From an uncultured Lactobacillus sp. (lineage in GTDB: Bacteria; Bacillota; Bacilli; Lactobacillales; Lactobacillaceae), in assembly GCA_937874185.1 (NCBI GenBank), contig CALNAK010000019.1:124001-188000 (forward strand): 64,000 nucleotides of DNA, written 5' to 3'. Below the pieces are notes generated by a model. That model saw only the letters and a program-made list of their open reading frames with translations. It was not told the origin of the DNA and did not search any database. Position numbers and translations under genes: made by a program. Of the stretch, positions 53,769-61,811 are shown piece after piece (position 1 is the first letter of the stretch; each line of letters starts with the position of its first letter).

Positions 53769-55198
53769 TGAATTTTGAGACAACTATCGGACTTGAAGTC
53801 CATGTTGAGTTAAAAACAAAATCCAAGATGTATAGTCCTTCACCAGTTGCTTATGGTGCTGAATCTAATATCAATACCAATGTTATTGACTTTGGTTTTC
53901 CAGGAACATTACCAACTGTAAATAAGAACGGCTATCGTTTAGGTGTCATGGTTGCTTTGGCTTTAAATGCTGAAATTGAAAACCATACTCACTTTGACCG
54001 TAAAAACTATTTCTACCCAGATAATCCCAAGGCTTACCAAATTACTCAACAAGACAAACCATTAGGACATGATGGTTATATCGAAATTGATGTTGATGGT
54101 AACAAGAAGAAAATCGGTGTTGAAGAACTTCACGTCGAAGAAGATGCCGGTAAGAATACCCACGGTAACAACGGTTATTCTTATGTCGATTTAAACCGTC
54201 AAGGTACACCTTTGATTGAAATTGTTTCAAAGCCTGATATGCATTCTCCTGAGGAAGCATACCAATATCTTGAAAACTTACGTAAGATTGTTCAATTTAC
54301 TGGAGCATCTGATGTTAAGATGGAAGAAGGTTCAATGCGTGTTGATACCAATATTTCTATCCGTCCAGTAGGTTCAGATACTTATGGTACAAAGGTTGAG
54401 TTGAAGAACTTGAACTCATTCAATCACGTTAAACTTGGTCTTGCTTACGAAGAAAAACGTCAAGCCGCCATCTTAAAACAAGGTGGAACAATTGGCCAAG
54501 AAACAAGACGTTTCGATGAAAAAACTGGTGAAACATTCTTAATGCGTGTTAAATCTGGTGCTGACGATTATCGTTATTTCCCAGAACCAGATCTACCCGA
54601 TTTTGAAATTTCTCCAGAATGGATTGCTGAAATCAAGTCAACTTTACCTGAAACAGCAAGTGTACGTCGTGAGAAATATATCAATGAATTAGGTATTCCT
54701 GAATATGATGCAGGTGTTCTTACAGATACTAAGGAAATGTCTGACTTCTTTGATGAAGCAGTAACATACAAAGCTAATCCAAAACTAGTTTCTAACTGGT
54801 TGATGGGTGAAGTTAATGCTTACTTGAATGACAAGAAAATTGGTTTGTTAGATACTAAGTTGACACCAGAGCATTTGGCTAAGATGATCAATTTGATTTC
54901 TGATGGAACAATTTCTTCTAAGATTGCTAAGAAGGTCTTCCAAGAAACAATTAGTAATGGTACAGAACCAGAAGAATGGGTTAAGTCTAAAGGACTTGTT
55001 CAAGAATCTGATCCTGCTGTCTTAACACCAATGATTATGGAAATTCTTGATAACAATGAACAATCAATCGAAGACTTTAAGAATGGTAAAGATCGTGCCG
55101 TTGGTTTCTTGATTGGTCAAATCATGAAACAAACTCATGGACAAGCTAATCCTAAGGTTGTTAACAAGATATTGATGACAGAACTAAAGAGTCGTTAG
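53768..55198 (+). CDS. gatB: Asp/Glu-tRNA amidotransferase subunit B
   Basis: Kinase/transamidase subunit that activates the misacylated tRNA. 476 aa. ETTIGLEVHVELKTKSKM, DRKNYFYPDNPKAYQITQ, LHVEEDAGKN, DYRYFPEPDLP, and the C-terminal YqeY-like helical tail (LIGQIMKQTHGQANPKVV) for tRNA binding. The ATG overlaps the gatA stop codon (TAATG). GCGCGC-free AT-rich codon use like its neighbours. Confidence 0.96.
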   Translation: MNFETTIGLEVHVELKTKSKMYSPSPVAYGAESNINTNVIDFGFPGTLPTVNKNGYRLGVMVALALNAEIENHTHFDRKNYFYPDNPKAYQITQQDKPLGHDGYIEIDVDGNKKKIGVEELHVEEDAGKNTHGNNGYSYVDLNRQGTPLIEIVSKPDMHSPEEAYQYLENLRKIVQFTGASDVKMEEGSMRVDTNISIRPVGSDTYGTKVELKNLNSFNHVKLGLAYEEKRQAAILKQGGTIGQETRRFDEKTGETFLMRVKSGADDYRYFPEPDLPDFEISPEWIAEIKSTLPETASVRREKYINELGIPEYDAGVLTDTKEMSDFFDEAVTYKANPKLVSNWLMGEVNAYLNDKKIGLLDTKLTPEHLAKMINLISDGTISSKIAKKVFQETISNGTEPEEWVKSKGLVQESDPAVLTPMIMEILDNNEQSIEDFKNGKDRAVGFLIGQIMKQTHGQANPKVVNKILMTELKSR

Positions 55199-55210
55199 TG
55201 AGGGAAAGAT

Positions 55211-56227
55211 ATGCGTGCTAGACTTATTTATAATCCAACTTCAGGTCACGAGACCATGAACAGTAATGTTGGAGACATTTTGAATATTATTGAAAAAGCT
55301 GGTTATGAGGCTAGTGCCTATCGAACTACACCTAAGAAGAATTCAGCTAAAGATGAAGCCAGAAGAGTAGCTAAAGAGGGTTTTGACTTAGTCGTTGCTG
55401 CCGGTGGTGATGGGACAATCAATGAGGTTGTCAATGGTATTGCTGATCTTGAAAAAAGACCAGAAGTAGCAATCATTCCAGCAGGAACAACCAATGATTA
55501 CGCTCGTGCTTTGAAGATTCCACGTGATGATGTGGTTGAAGCAGCTAAGGTAATTCTCAAGGGGCAAAAGTTACCAGTCGACATTGGACAAGCCGGTAAT
55601 AGTTATTTTATTAACATTGCTGGTGGTGGTTCGATGACTGAATTAACTTATGAAGTTCCTTCAGCATATAAGTCTATCCTTGGATATTTGGCTTATCTTG
55701 TTAAGGGTGCGGAAATGTTGCCAAGAATCAATCCAATCGATATGCACATTGAATATGACGATGGCGTTTTCGATGGTAAGGCAACAATGTTCTTGATTGG
55801 TTTAACTAACTCAATTGGTGGGATGGAACAAATTGCTCCTAACTCAGTAATTGGTGATGGAACATTCTCATTGATCATTGTTAAGGAAACAAATTTGCGA
55901 GATCTAGTTCATTTGATTGCACTAGTTCTAAATGGTGGACGCCATGTTTATAATCCAAAGGTAATTTATACTAAGACTAAAAAAATTAGTGTTAAAGCTA
56001 ACGATGAAAATCGGGTCATGGTCAATTTGGATGGAGAATATGGTGGGGATGCACCGATGGAATTTACCAACTTGCATAAACATTTAAATATTTATGCGAA
56101 CGTTGATTCTATTCCGCTAAAAGCTATTAACTCATCAACACTCAGTGAAATGGATGCCGGTGAAAAGATTATCGAGGAAGAAAAGAACCTTGATAAGGAC
56201 AACAAAGATAACGAAGATAATAAATAA
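55211..56227 (+). CDS. dagK: Diacylglycerol kinase (soluble DgkB type)
   Basis: Phosphorylates diacylglycerol, recycling it from lipoteichoic acid synthesis, at the membrane. 338 aa. Kinase core YNPTSGHETMNSNV, VVAAGGDGTINEVVNG, IPAGTTNDYARAL, and FSLIIVKETN with the family's regulatory Asp region. The last 25 residues are a charged tail (EEEKNLDKDNKDNEDNK) probably unstructured. GAGGG precedes the ATG; 12 bases after gatB. Confidence 0.94.
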   Translation: MRARLIYNPTSGHETMNSNVGDILNIIEKAGYEASAYRTTPKKNSAKDEARRVAKEGFDLVVAAGGDGTINEVVNGIADLEKRPEVAIIPAGTTNDYARALKIPRDDVVEAAKVILKGQKLPVDIGQAGNSYFINIAGGGSMTELTYEVPSAYKSILGYLAYLVKGAEMLPRINPIDMHIEYDDGVFDGKATMFLIGLTNSIGGMEQIAPNSVIGDGTFSLIIVKETNLRDLVHLIALVLNGGRHVYNPKVIYTKTKKISVKANDENRVMVNLDGEYGGDAPMEFTNLHKHLNIYANVDSIPLKAINSSTLSEMDAGEKIIEEEKNLDKDNKDNEDNK

Positions 56228-56279
56228 TAAGAATTAGGAAGTGGATCATAAGATTTTTACTTAAACTTGATGATTTATG

Positions 56280-56440
56280 CCGCCTTCCACAAGAAATGAA
56301 ATTTGGCTGGAACGTAGTGGGCACGACTTCGAGCTCTTGGTTTTGCCAAGGATCTTGAAGCTCTGCCTTCTTCTAACCTGACTTCGTCAGCTAAGAAGAA
56401 TTTCACTACTGAGCCAATTTCTTTTCTTGTTCCAGGCTAG
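56280..56440 (+). repeat. Structured intergenic repeat, copy I (type 1, forward)
   Basis: End stem GCCT/AGGC, outer arm AATGAAATTTGGCT/AGCCAATTTC, inner hairpin CTGAC-TTC-GTCAG. Convergent with copy J across 135 bp; the pair lies between dagK and rlmCD. Confidence 0.83.
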
Positions 56441-56575
56441 ATTCCATTGTTTTATGTTTGTTGATTTATGATAGATTAGATTATTAATTGCAGTAATTGA
56501 TTATGCGTTATTACGAATATGAAATGTTCAAATTTAATTTAAATATTTAGGTCAATAAAATAAAAAACAGTTTAT

Positions 56576-56655
56576 CTAGTCTGGAGTGGAGCAATATGAG
56601 GCCTTGACCATGTTAATGGCGTTCCAGACCTCAGTATTGCGTAACGGAAGACGGA
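56576..56655 (-). repeat. Structured intergenic repeat, copy J (type 2, reverse, inner arms deleted)
   Basis: 80 bp. End stem GTCT/AGAC and the type-2 outer arm (AATATGAGGCC, GACCTCAGTATT) are kept; both inner hairpins are missing. Confidence 0.8.
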
Positions 56656-56718
56656 AAGTTATCCAAGTAAAAATCATAATTATTGAGCACACTTCTTTTT
56701 TCTATGTATAGGTGAAAA

Positions 56719-58077
56719 ATGGAAAAACCAAATTTGAAAAAGAACCAAGAACTAGAATTAGATATTCAAGATTTATCATACGAAGGTAAGGGTGTTGCCA
56801 AGGTCGATGACTTCACACTTTTTGTTGATAACGCATTACCAGGTGAAACAGTTAAGGCTGTTATTACTCGTATCAACAAAAACTTCGGTTTTGCTAGAAC
56901 ACTCAAAGTATTAAAGGAATCTCCTGATCGTGTTAACGATATTGATGCAATTTATGCTCAAACAGGAATTGCTCCTTTAAGTCATTTGAAATATTCCAAA
57001 CAATTGGAATTCAAGCAACACCAAGTTGAAATTGACTTTAGTAAAATTGGCTTGAAAGATGTTCAAGTTAATCCAACACTTGGTATGGAATCACCATTCA
57101 ATTACCGTAACAAGGCGCAAGTTCCTGTTCGCCAAGTTAAGGGTCAATTGACTACTGGTTTCTATCGTCGTCGTTCACATGATCTTGTACCTATGGAAAA
57201 CTTCTTGATTCAAGATCCTAAGATTGATGCTGAAATTATCCGTGTTCGTGATATTTTACGTAAATACAACGTTCGTGGTTATGATGAAACTAATCAAAAG
57301 GGTCAAATCAAAACAATCATGGTTCGTCGTGCTTACTTTACTGGCGAAATGATGATCGTATTGGTTTCACGTACACCAGACATTTCCCATTACAAAGATA
57401 TTGCTAAAGAAATTTTGGCTAACAAAGATGTTAAGTCATTGTTCTTGAACATTAATTCAAGAAATACCAACGTTATTCTTGGACAAAAGATGACACTACT
57501 TGGTGGTAAAAAGTATATTGATGACAAGATTTTGGGTCACACATACCGTATTTCACCAAGATCTTTCTATCAAGTTAACCCTGTTCAAACACAAAACCTT
57601 TATCAATTAGCTATCGACAAAGCTGAACTAACTGGTAAAGAAGAAGTTGTTGATGCTTATTCAGGTATTGGTACAATCGGACTTTCATTGGCTAACAAGG
57701 CTAAGCATGTAACTGGTATCGAAGTTATCGAAGATGCTGTTAAAGATGCTGACAAGAATGCTAAGTTGAATGACATCAAGAATACTGACTTCGTTGTTGG
57801 TAAGACTGAAGATGTTCTTAACGAATGGGCTAAGAATGATATGTCATGTGACGTCTTGATGGTAGATCCTCCACGTAAGGGTTTGGCTAGTTCATTGATT
57901 GATTCAATCAAGAATATCCAACCCGAGAAGATGGTTTATATCAGTTGTAACCCTGCTACTTTGGCACGTGACTTGTCACTATTAGAAGATGCATACGAAA
58001 TTGGTGATGTTACACCAGTTGATATGTTCCCTATGACAAACCATATTGAATGTGTTGTTGCACTTACAAAAAAATAA
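56719..58077 (+). CDS. rlmCD: 23S rRNA uracil-5-methyltransferase (RlmCD/RumA type)
   Basis: SAM-dependent m5U methyltransferase of 23S rRNA. 452 aa. TRAM domain (residues 1-60), then the SAM domain VVDAYSGIGTIGLSLA, MVDPPRKGL, and ISCNPATLARDL with the catalytic Cys, and the final base HIECVVAL. The usual four-cysteine iron-sulfur site after TRAM is absent: IYAQTGIAPLSHLKYSKQL holds no Cys where relatives have CxxCGGC. GGTGAA precedes the ATG. The site specificity (one or two uridines) is not readable; the gene is normally close to gatCAB-dagK. Confidence 0.93.
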   Translation: MEKPNLKKNQELELDIQDLSYEGKGVAKVDDFTLFVDNALPGETVKAVITRINKNFGFARTLKVLKESPDRVNDIDAIYAQTGIAPLSHLKYSKQLEFKQHQVEIDFSKIGLKDVQVNPTLGMESPFNYRNKAQVPVRQVKGQLTTGFYRRRSHDLVPMENFLIQDPKIDAEIIRVRDILRKYNVRGYDETNQKGQIKTIMVRRAYFTGEMMIVLVSRTPDISHYKDIAKEILANKDVKSLFLNINSRNTNVILGQKMTLLGGKKYIDDKILGHTYRISPRSFYQVNPVQTQNLYQLAIDKAELTGKEEVVDAYSGIGTIGLSLANKAKHVTGIEVIEDAVKDADKNAKLNDIKNTDFVVGKTEDVLNEWAKNDMSCDVLMVDPPRKGLASSLIDSIKNIQPEKMVYISCNPATLARDLSLLEDAYEIGDVTPVDMFPMTNHIECVVALTKK

Positions 58078-58086
58078 TTCGAATAT

Positions 58087-58128
58087 AAAAATGCTAATCC
58101 CCGGTTAAAGTGGATTAGCATTTTTTTG
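58087..58128 (+). terminator. Terminator of rlmCD
   Basis: AAAAATGCTAATCC and GGATTAGCATTTTT perfect 14-bp stem, T run. Confidence 0.92.
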
Positions 58129-58219
58129 CGTTATTAACTGATAAGCCAAAATAGAAGATATTGATCAATAATTTGATAGAATGAGACTAATAGAATAGTT
58201 ACTCTAAAGGGTGATAAAT

Positions 58220-58405
58220 ATGAAATTTCTAATCGGCATTGGTGCTATTGTTTTAGGCTTTTGGCAAGTTTTTGTTTCTAAACAATATTTTGACAACATT
58301 AAAAAACAATCTAGTCCATTAATTTTTGCTTTAATTGCGATGATTGCTAGTCTTGCTTTTGCAGCATTTTTGATTATTTTTGGTGTTTGGCAATTTATTC
58401 AATAA
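58220..58405 (+). CDS. Small two-helix membrane protein
   Basis: Not recognised. 61 aa with two predicted membrane helices (LIGIGAIVLGFWQVFV and ALIAMIASLAFAAFLIIFGV in part) and a short KQYFDNIKKQSS loop between. ATG 58220 is chosen with AAAGGGTG upstream; GTG 58211 overlaps that site. Single gene after the rlmCD terminator. No function can be inferred. Confidence 0.6.
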   Translation: MKFLIGIGAIVLGFWQVFVSKQYFDNIKKQSSPLIFALIAMIASLAFAAFLIIFGVWQFIQ

Positions 58406-58520
58406 ATTAATGAAAATTGCTACGTTTATCTGCAAAATTAATACGTTTATAGAAATTTATGTTTTGATTATTATTTCTAAAATATAATATTCCCATGAAT
58501 AAGAATTGAGGGAATATTTT

Positions 58521-58748
58521 ATGAAGGAAGTCGTATTAGATCGTGACAGAGTTTTCTTAGGTAATAACCTAAGGGTTTATCGCAAACAACGTAAATTATC
58601 GGAACGGGAAGTTTCCAAAATGTTACATGTGGATATTACGACAATTTCAAAATATGAACACAGTACTAGAACGCCTGATATTTATATGATGATGCGGTTT
58701 GCTGACGTTTATGGAGTTAGTTTGGATAAGCTGGTTGGTCGGAAATAG
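58521..58748 (+). CDS. Small XRE-family helix-turn-helix protein
   Basis: 75 aa, single HTH domain: LGNNLRVYRKQRKLSEREVS, MLHVDITTISKYEHSTRTPD, FADVYGVSLDKLVG. It binds DNA as a dimer by family; target unknown. ATG 58521 is chosen because GAGGGA (58507-58512) lies 8 bases upstream; TTG 58506 would overlap it. Directly followed by repeat copy K. It may be a stand-alone regulator or the antitoxin half of a lost pair. Confidence 0.85.
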   Translation: MKEVVLDRDRVFLGNNLRVYRKQRKLSEREVSKMLHVDITTISKYEHSTRTPDIYMMMRFADVYGVSLDKLVGRK

Positions 58749-58760
58749 GGTTTTATATTT

Positions 58761-58926
58761 CCGCCTTCCGCAAAAAATCAAAATTTGGCTGGAACGTGAT
58801 GGGCACGATTTTAAACCAATTTTAAAGTTCAAAAATTGTTTCAAAAGTCGGCCTTCTTCTAACCTGACTTCGTCAGCTAAGAAGAATTTCATCACTGAGC
58901 CAATTTTGATTTTTTGCTCCAGGCTG
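58761..58926 (+). repeat. Structured intergenic repeat, copy K (type 1, forward, single)
   Basis: End stem GCCT/AGGC, outer arm TCAAAATTTGGCT/AGCCAATTTTGA, inner hairpin CTGAC-TTC-GTCAG. Its second inner arm is nearly identical to that of type-2 copy A, so the family is mosaic. Confidence 0.83.
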
Positions 58927-58998
58927 GATAGTGGTTTGTGTTGATAGTGTTATCTTGATAGACTTTTTTAAGTATTTTACATAATTATTAAAACAAAT

Positions 58999-59052
58999 AA
59001 GGCCTCTATATTAATTGGTGAATTACTTCATCCAATTGATATAGAGGCCTTT
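58999..59052. terminator. Bidirectional terminator
   Basis: AAGGCCTCTATATTAATTGG and CCAATTGATATAGAGGCCTT pair with one mismatch around a 13-base loop; T-rich on both sides. It ends the Agr-like operon. Confidence 0.87.
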
Positions 59053-59063
59053 ATTCGTTTGTT

Positions 59064-59825
59064 TTAATGGATTTCTTTTTTTAGTTTTCTTGATAGAATT
59101 TTGATTAATTCTTTATTCTTTCTAAATGATACTTCGCAGTTTGACCCGTCAATGAAATCTAATGAGCGGGTTCGGCTGTCGTAGGTTGTGGCGTTATCTA
59201 GGTTTACTAGGTAACTTCGGTTGCATCTAAAGAGATTTGGATATTCTTCTTCAAATGTGTTGAGCGAACCGTTGAACTCGGCTAGTTGGTTCCTGGTGAT
59301 GGCAAAAATGCGTCCTGGAGCATCTTTTTGGGTATATAGCATAATTACATCATCCATCAAGATGGAGAAGTAGCGCCCACCAATTTTGTAATCTAAGAGG
59401 TTCTTTGAACAATGGCTATATTTTTGAAGATTCTGTTGGGCTGTTTCAATATCCTCAGTTATACGTTGCTTGATATTCTCTAGGCCTTTGTCTTTCAAAA
59501 TATAATCCATCGGCGCAATTTTTCGTTCCAAAGTTGTTAGGGATAATTCGTCATGAGTGGTGATGAAGACGATTTGTGCTAGTGGGGTATCTTGTCGGAT
59601 TTTTTCAGCAATGTTTAGACCAGCCAGTTTATCATCCAATATTTCCATATCTAGGAAGTAGAGTCCCTGTTCTTGAGGAGTATATGCCTGAAGAAAACTA
59701 TCAACCGTCCCGAAAGAACCCTTTAATTTCATGCTCGCATCGTTTATCAAGATACCGTTCGTAATGTATTCCGTATACTTATTGCGCTGAATTTCGTTGT
59801 CTTCCAGTAAGAAAACAGGGAACAT
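59064..59825 (-). CDS. LytTR-type response regulator (AgrA/ComE-like)
   Basis: 253 aa. Receiver domain (residues 1-135) with acidic EDNE, phospho-acceptor Asp in YFLDMEI and the conserved Thr/Lys (FITTHDE, ILKDK). C-terminal LytTR DNA-binding domain (residues 150-250) with FRCNRSYLVNLDNA and SFRKNKELI. It binds direct repeats near promoters by family; none is obvious here. The start codon directly follows the kinase stop; GGAGGTGAT lies inside the kinase end. Partner of the histidine kinase. Confidence 0.92.
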   Translation of the reverse strand: MFPVFLLEDNEIQRNKYTEYITNGILINDASMKLKGSFGTVDSFLQAYTPQEQGLYFLDMEILDDKLAGLNIAEKIRQDTPLAQIVFITTHDELSLTTLERKIAPMDYILKDKGLENIKQRITEDIETAQQNLQKYSHCSKNLLDYKIGGRYFSILMDDVIMLYTQKDAPGRIFAITRNQLAEFNGSLNTFEEEYPNLFRCNRSYLVNLDNATTYDSRTRSLDFIDGSNCEVSFRKNKELIKILSRKLKKEIH

Positions 59826-61172
59826 CTAATCACCTCCCACAATAATTAATGTCATCATCAAATGATCATGTAACACTTTAGTTTCCAAGTATAGATTATC
59901 AGTTTCACTTATCAGACGTCTAACATTTGCCAATCCAAATCCAGAGTGAGACTGCTTAGTTGAGTAACCACTTTTAAAAATATTCTTGAAATTCAGATTT
60001 TCCTTAATGGGATTATCAACCGTAATCTCAATGGTTTTGTCAGTTTGCGTGATGGCACAGGTAACCTCTTTGTCAGAGATACCCTTAACGTATTCAAAAG
60101 CATTATCCAATAATATACCAAGGATTCTCACAATCACCAAAGTATCGTTAGTGAAATGATATTCCTTTTGAGTCAATTCTAAATGAAAGTCTATCTGCTC
60201 GCTTTTAGCAATGAAAAATTTCTGAATAATCAGTCCCCGAATCGGATCACTATCAACCGCACCGATTTGAGCAATATTACCACGACTGACTAAGCACATT
60301 TCATCCCGTTCTTGAACAATGTCTTGATAATAGTCTTTTAGTTCAACCGAATCACTGTCATCGACCAGTGGCTTCATAGCTAACATGATATTTTGAAAGT
60401 CGTGTTTAAACTTCCGCAATTCAGTATATTGTTGCTGAACACTGGTTAAATACTCATTCAGTTGCTTATTGTAGACAACTTTTTCCTTAGCCTCGTTTTG
60501 AATGGCCATGGTGCGGATGAAGAATATCAATTGACGATAGGTGACAATCAAAACGACTGAGAAAATTAGAATTGTGCTGGCTTGAATCGTAGCGGTGACG
60601 GATTGTAAATCGCTGATTATTAAAATAATCATGAAGGAAACGAAGACACTAAATGACATTTCAAAGACGCGTTTACCGAGGTTGTATTGTTCAATTTGAA
60701 TCCACAGTTTAACAATTTGAGCGTGGAACTTATGAATAATTAGTAGAAAAATGGCCAAATAAATTAGATTGATAAGGATGGAAACGGTGATGAAATTCTG
60801 TTGATAAATCTCAAGAATCCGTAGTTTCCATTCGCCATTAGCCACAAAGAAAATAATTCTTGCGGTATAAGTTCCTAAACTAAAGAGGACGACTTCTACA
60901 TTGGCTGCCATGATCAGTGAATTGGAGTTTTCCATATCCAGCTGATGTTTCTTAGCGAATATCCAATTCACTAGTAGTATGAAACAGATGAACAGTAGGA
61001 TTAGTATGTCGTCAACGAATAAACCGATATAACCAAATATCAATGATAAGGTTATATCGGAGATGAGATATCTTATACTAAATGATTTTAAAAAGTAGTG
61101 ATGTAATTGTAAGGTCGCAAACAACATAAAGAAGTTAGCGATAAGGCCTAATTGCCAGTCTATATATACCAT
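59826..61172 (-). CDS. AgrC-like sensor histidine kinase (HPK10)
   Basis: 448 aa. About 6-7 membrane helices (residues 1-215) for the sensor, then the dimerisation/phospho region LRKFKHDFQNIMLAMKP with the phosphorylated His, and a GHKL ATPase with ILLDNAFEYVKG (N box) and SGFGLANVRRLI (G box). This layout is that of peptide-quorum sensors. No agrB, agrD or short pheromone gene was found next to it. AgrA-like partner immediately downstream. No clear ribosome site before the ATG. Confidence 0.9.
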   Translation of the reverse strand: MVYIDWQLGLIANFFMLFATLQLHHYFLKSFSIRYLISDITLSLIFGYIGLFVDDILILLFICFILLVNWIFAKKHQLDMENSNSLIMAANVEVVLFSLGTYTARIIFFVANGEWKLRILEIYQQNFITVSILINLIYLAIFLLIIHKFHAQIVKLWIQIEQYNLGKRVFEMSFSVFVSFMIILIISDLQSVTATIQASTILIFSVVLIVTYRQLIFFIRTMAIQNEAKEKVVYNKQLNEYLTSVQQQYTELRKFKHDFQNIMLAMKPLVDDSDSVELKDYYQDIVQERDEMCLVSRGNIAQIGAVDSDPIRGLIIQKFFIAKSEQIDFHLELTQKEYHFTNDTLVIVRILGILLDNAFEYVKGISDKEVTCAITQTDKTIEITVDNPIKENLNFKNIFKSGYSTKQSHSGFGLANVRRLISETDNLYLETKVLHDHLMMTLIIVGGD

Positions 61173-61222
61173 AGGCTAATTGTATTTAAAAAATTAGGCT
61201 AATACAAGGTTATTATTGTTTG

Positions 61223-61385
61223 CCGTCTTCCGCAAAAATCAAAATTTGGCTGGAACGCTGTGGGCACGACTTTAAGCTAATTCCAGAAACGGGAATCATC
61301 TTAAAGTTCGGCCTTGTTCTAAGTGTACTTCGTCCACTAAGAACAACTTCACAGCTGAGCCAATTTTGATTTTTGCTCCAGACTA
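61223..61385 (+). repeat. Structured intergenic repeat, copy L (type 1, forward)
   Basis: End stem GTCT/AGAC, outer arm TCAAAATTTGGCT/AGCCAATTTTGA. The inner hairpin has different bases from other copies yet still pairs (AAGTGTAC with GTCCACT). Convergent with copy M. Confidence 0.83.
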
Positions 61386-61454
61386 ATGTTGTGGTTGTTT
61401 GTTGGTTGGGTTGTTTGTTGATTTTGATGTTTAACTGAATTTATTAGTTGAGAT

Positions 61455-61513
61455 AAAAAATACTAATTCTGTTCCTCCAAGGTTTGCGGGGAAAATAGAA
61501 TTAGTATTTTTGT
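61455..61513. terminator. Bidirectional terminator in the L/M spacer
   Basis: AAAAATACTAATTCT and AGAATTAGTATTTTT, a perfect 15-bp stem with an inner TTCC/GGAA hairpin, T runs both sides. Terminates the DUF915 operon from the minus strand. Confidence 0.85.
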
Positions 61514-61635
61514 TTTCTGTAAGAATATTTAATTTAAAAGTTAGTGATTTGAAGTGGAAAATTATTTACGTAAATTATTTAAGTTAAATCTCTATATTTT
61601 TAGATACTTTTTCTAATTAAATACATAAAGGAAAC

Positions 61636-61800
61636 CTAGCCTGGAACAAAAATTGAAATTGGCTCAGTAGTGAATTTATTCTTAGTCAGCGAAGCTGGCT
61701 TAGAATAAGGCCAATCTTGGAGATGATTCCTGAACTTGGAATTAGCTTCAAGTTGCGCCCACTACGTTCCAGCCGATTTCAATTTTTGTGGAAGGCGGCA
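61636..61800 (-). repeat. Structured intergenic repeat, copy M (type 1, reverse)
   Basis: End stem GCCT/AGGC, outer arm AATTGAAATTGGCT with the complement AGCCGATTTCAATT, inner hairpin CAGC/GCTG. Partner of copy L across 250 bp. Confidence 0.83.
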
Positions 61801-61811
61801 ATATAAACCAA

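Noticed and set aside
58521..58748. Toxin-antitoxin pair with the XRE protein as antitoxin
   Set aside because: No toxin-like frame is adjacent; the upstream two-helix protein is separated by about 115 bases and shows no toxin family feature.
58699..58944. Frames inside the structured repeats that share peptide strings (LERDGHDF, SSNLTSSAKK), also at 35259-35441 and 1252-1464
   Set aside because: They are translations of the repeat itself in different frames and copies, without ribosome sites; similarity comes from the DNA element, not from a protein family.
981..61800. Repeats considered as a CRISPR array or an insertion sequence
   Set aside because: Copies are scattered, alternately oriented, about 160 bp and internally folded; no spacers, cas genes, transposase or target-site duplications were seen.
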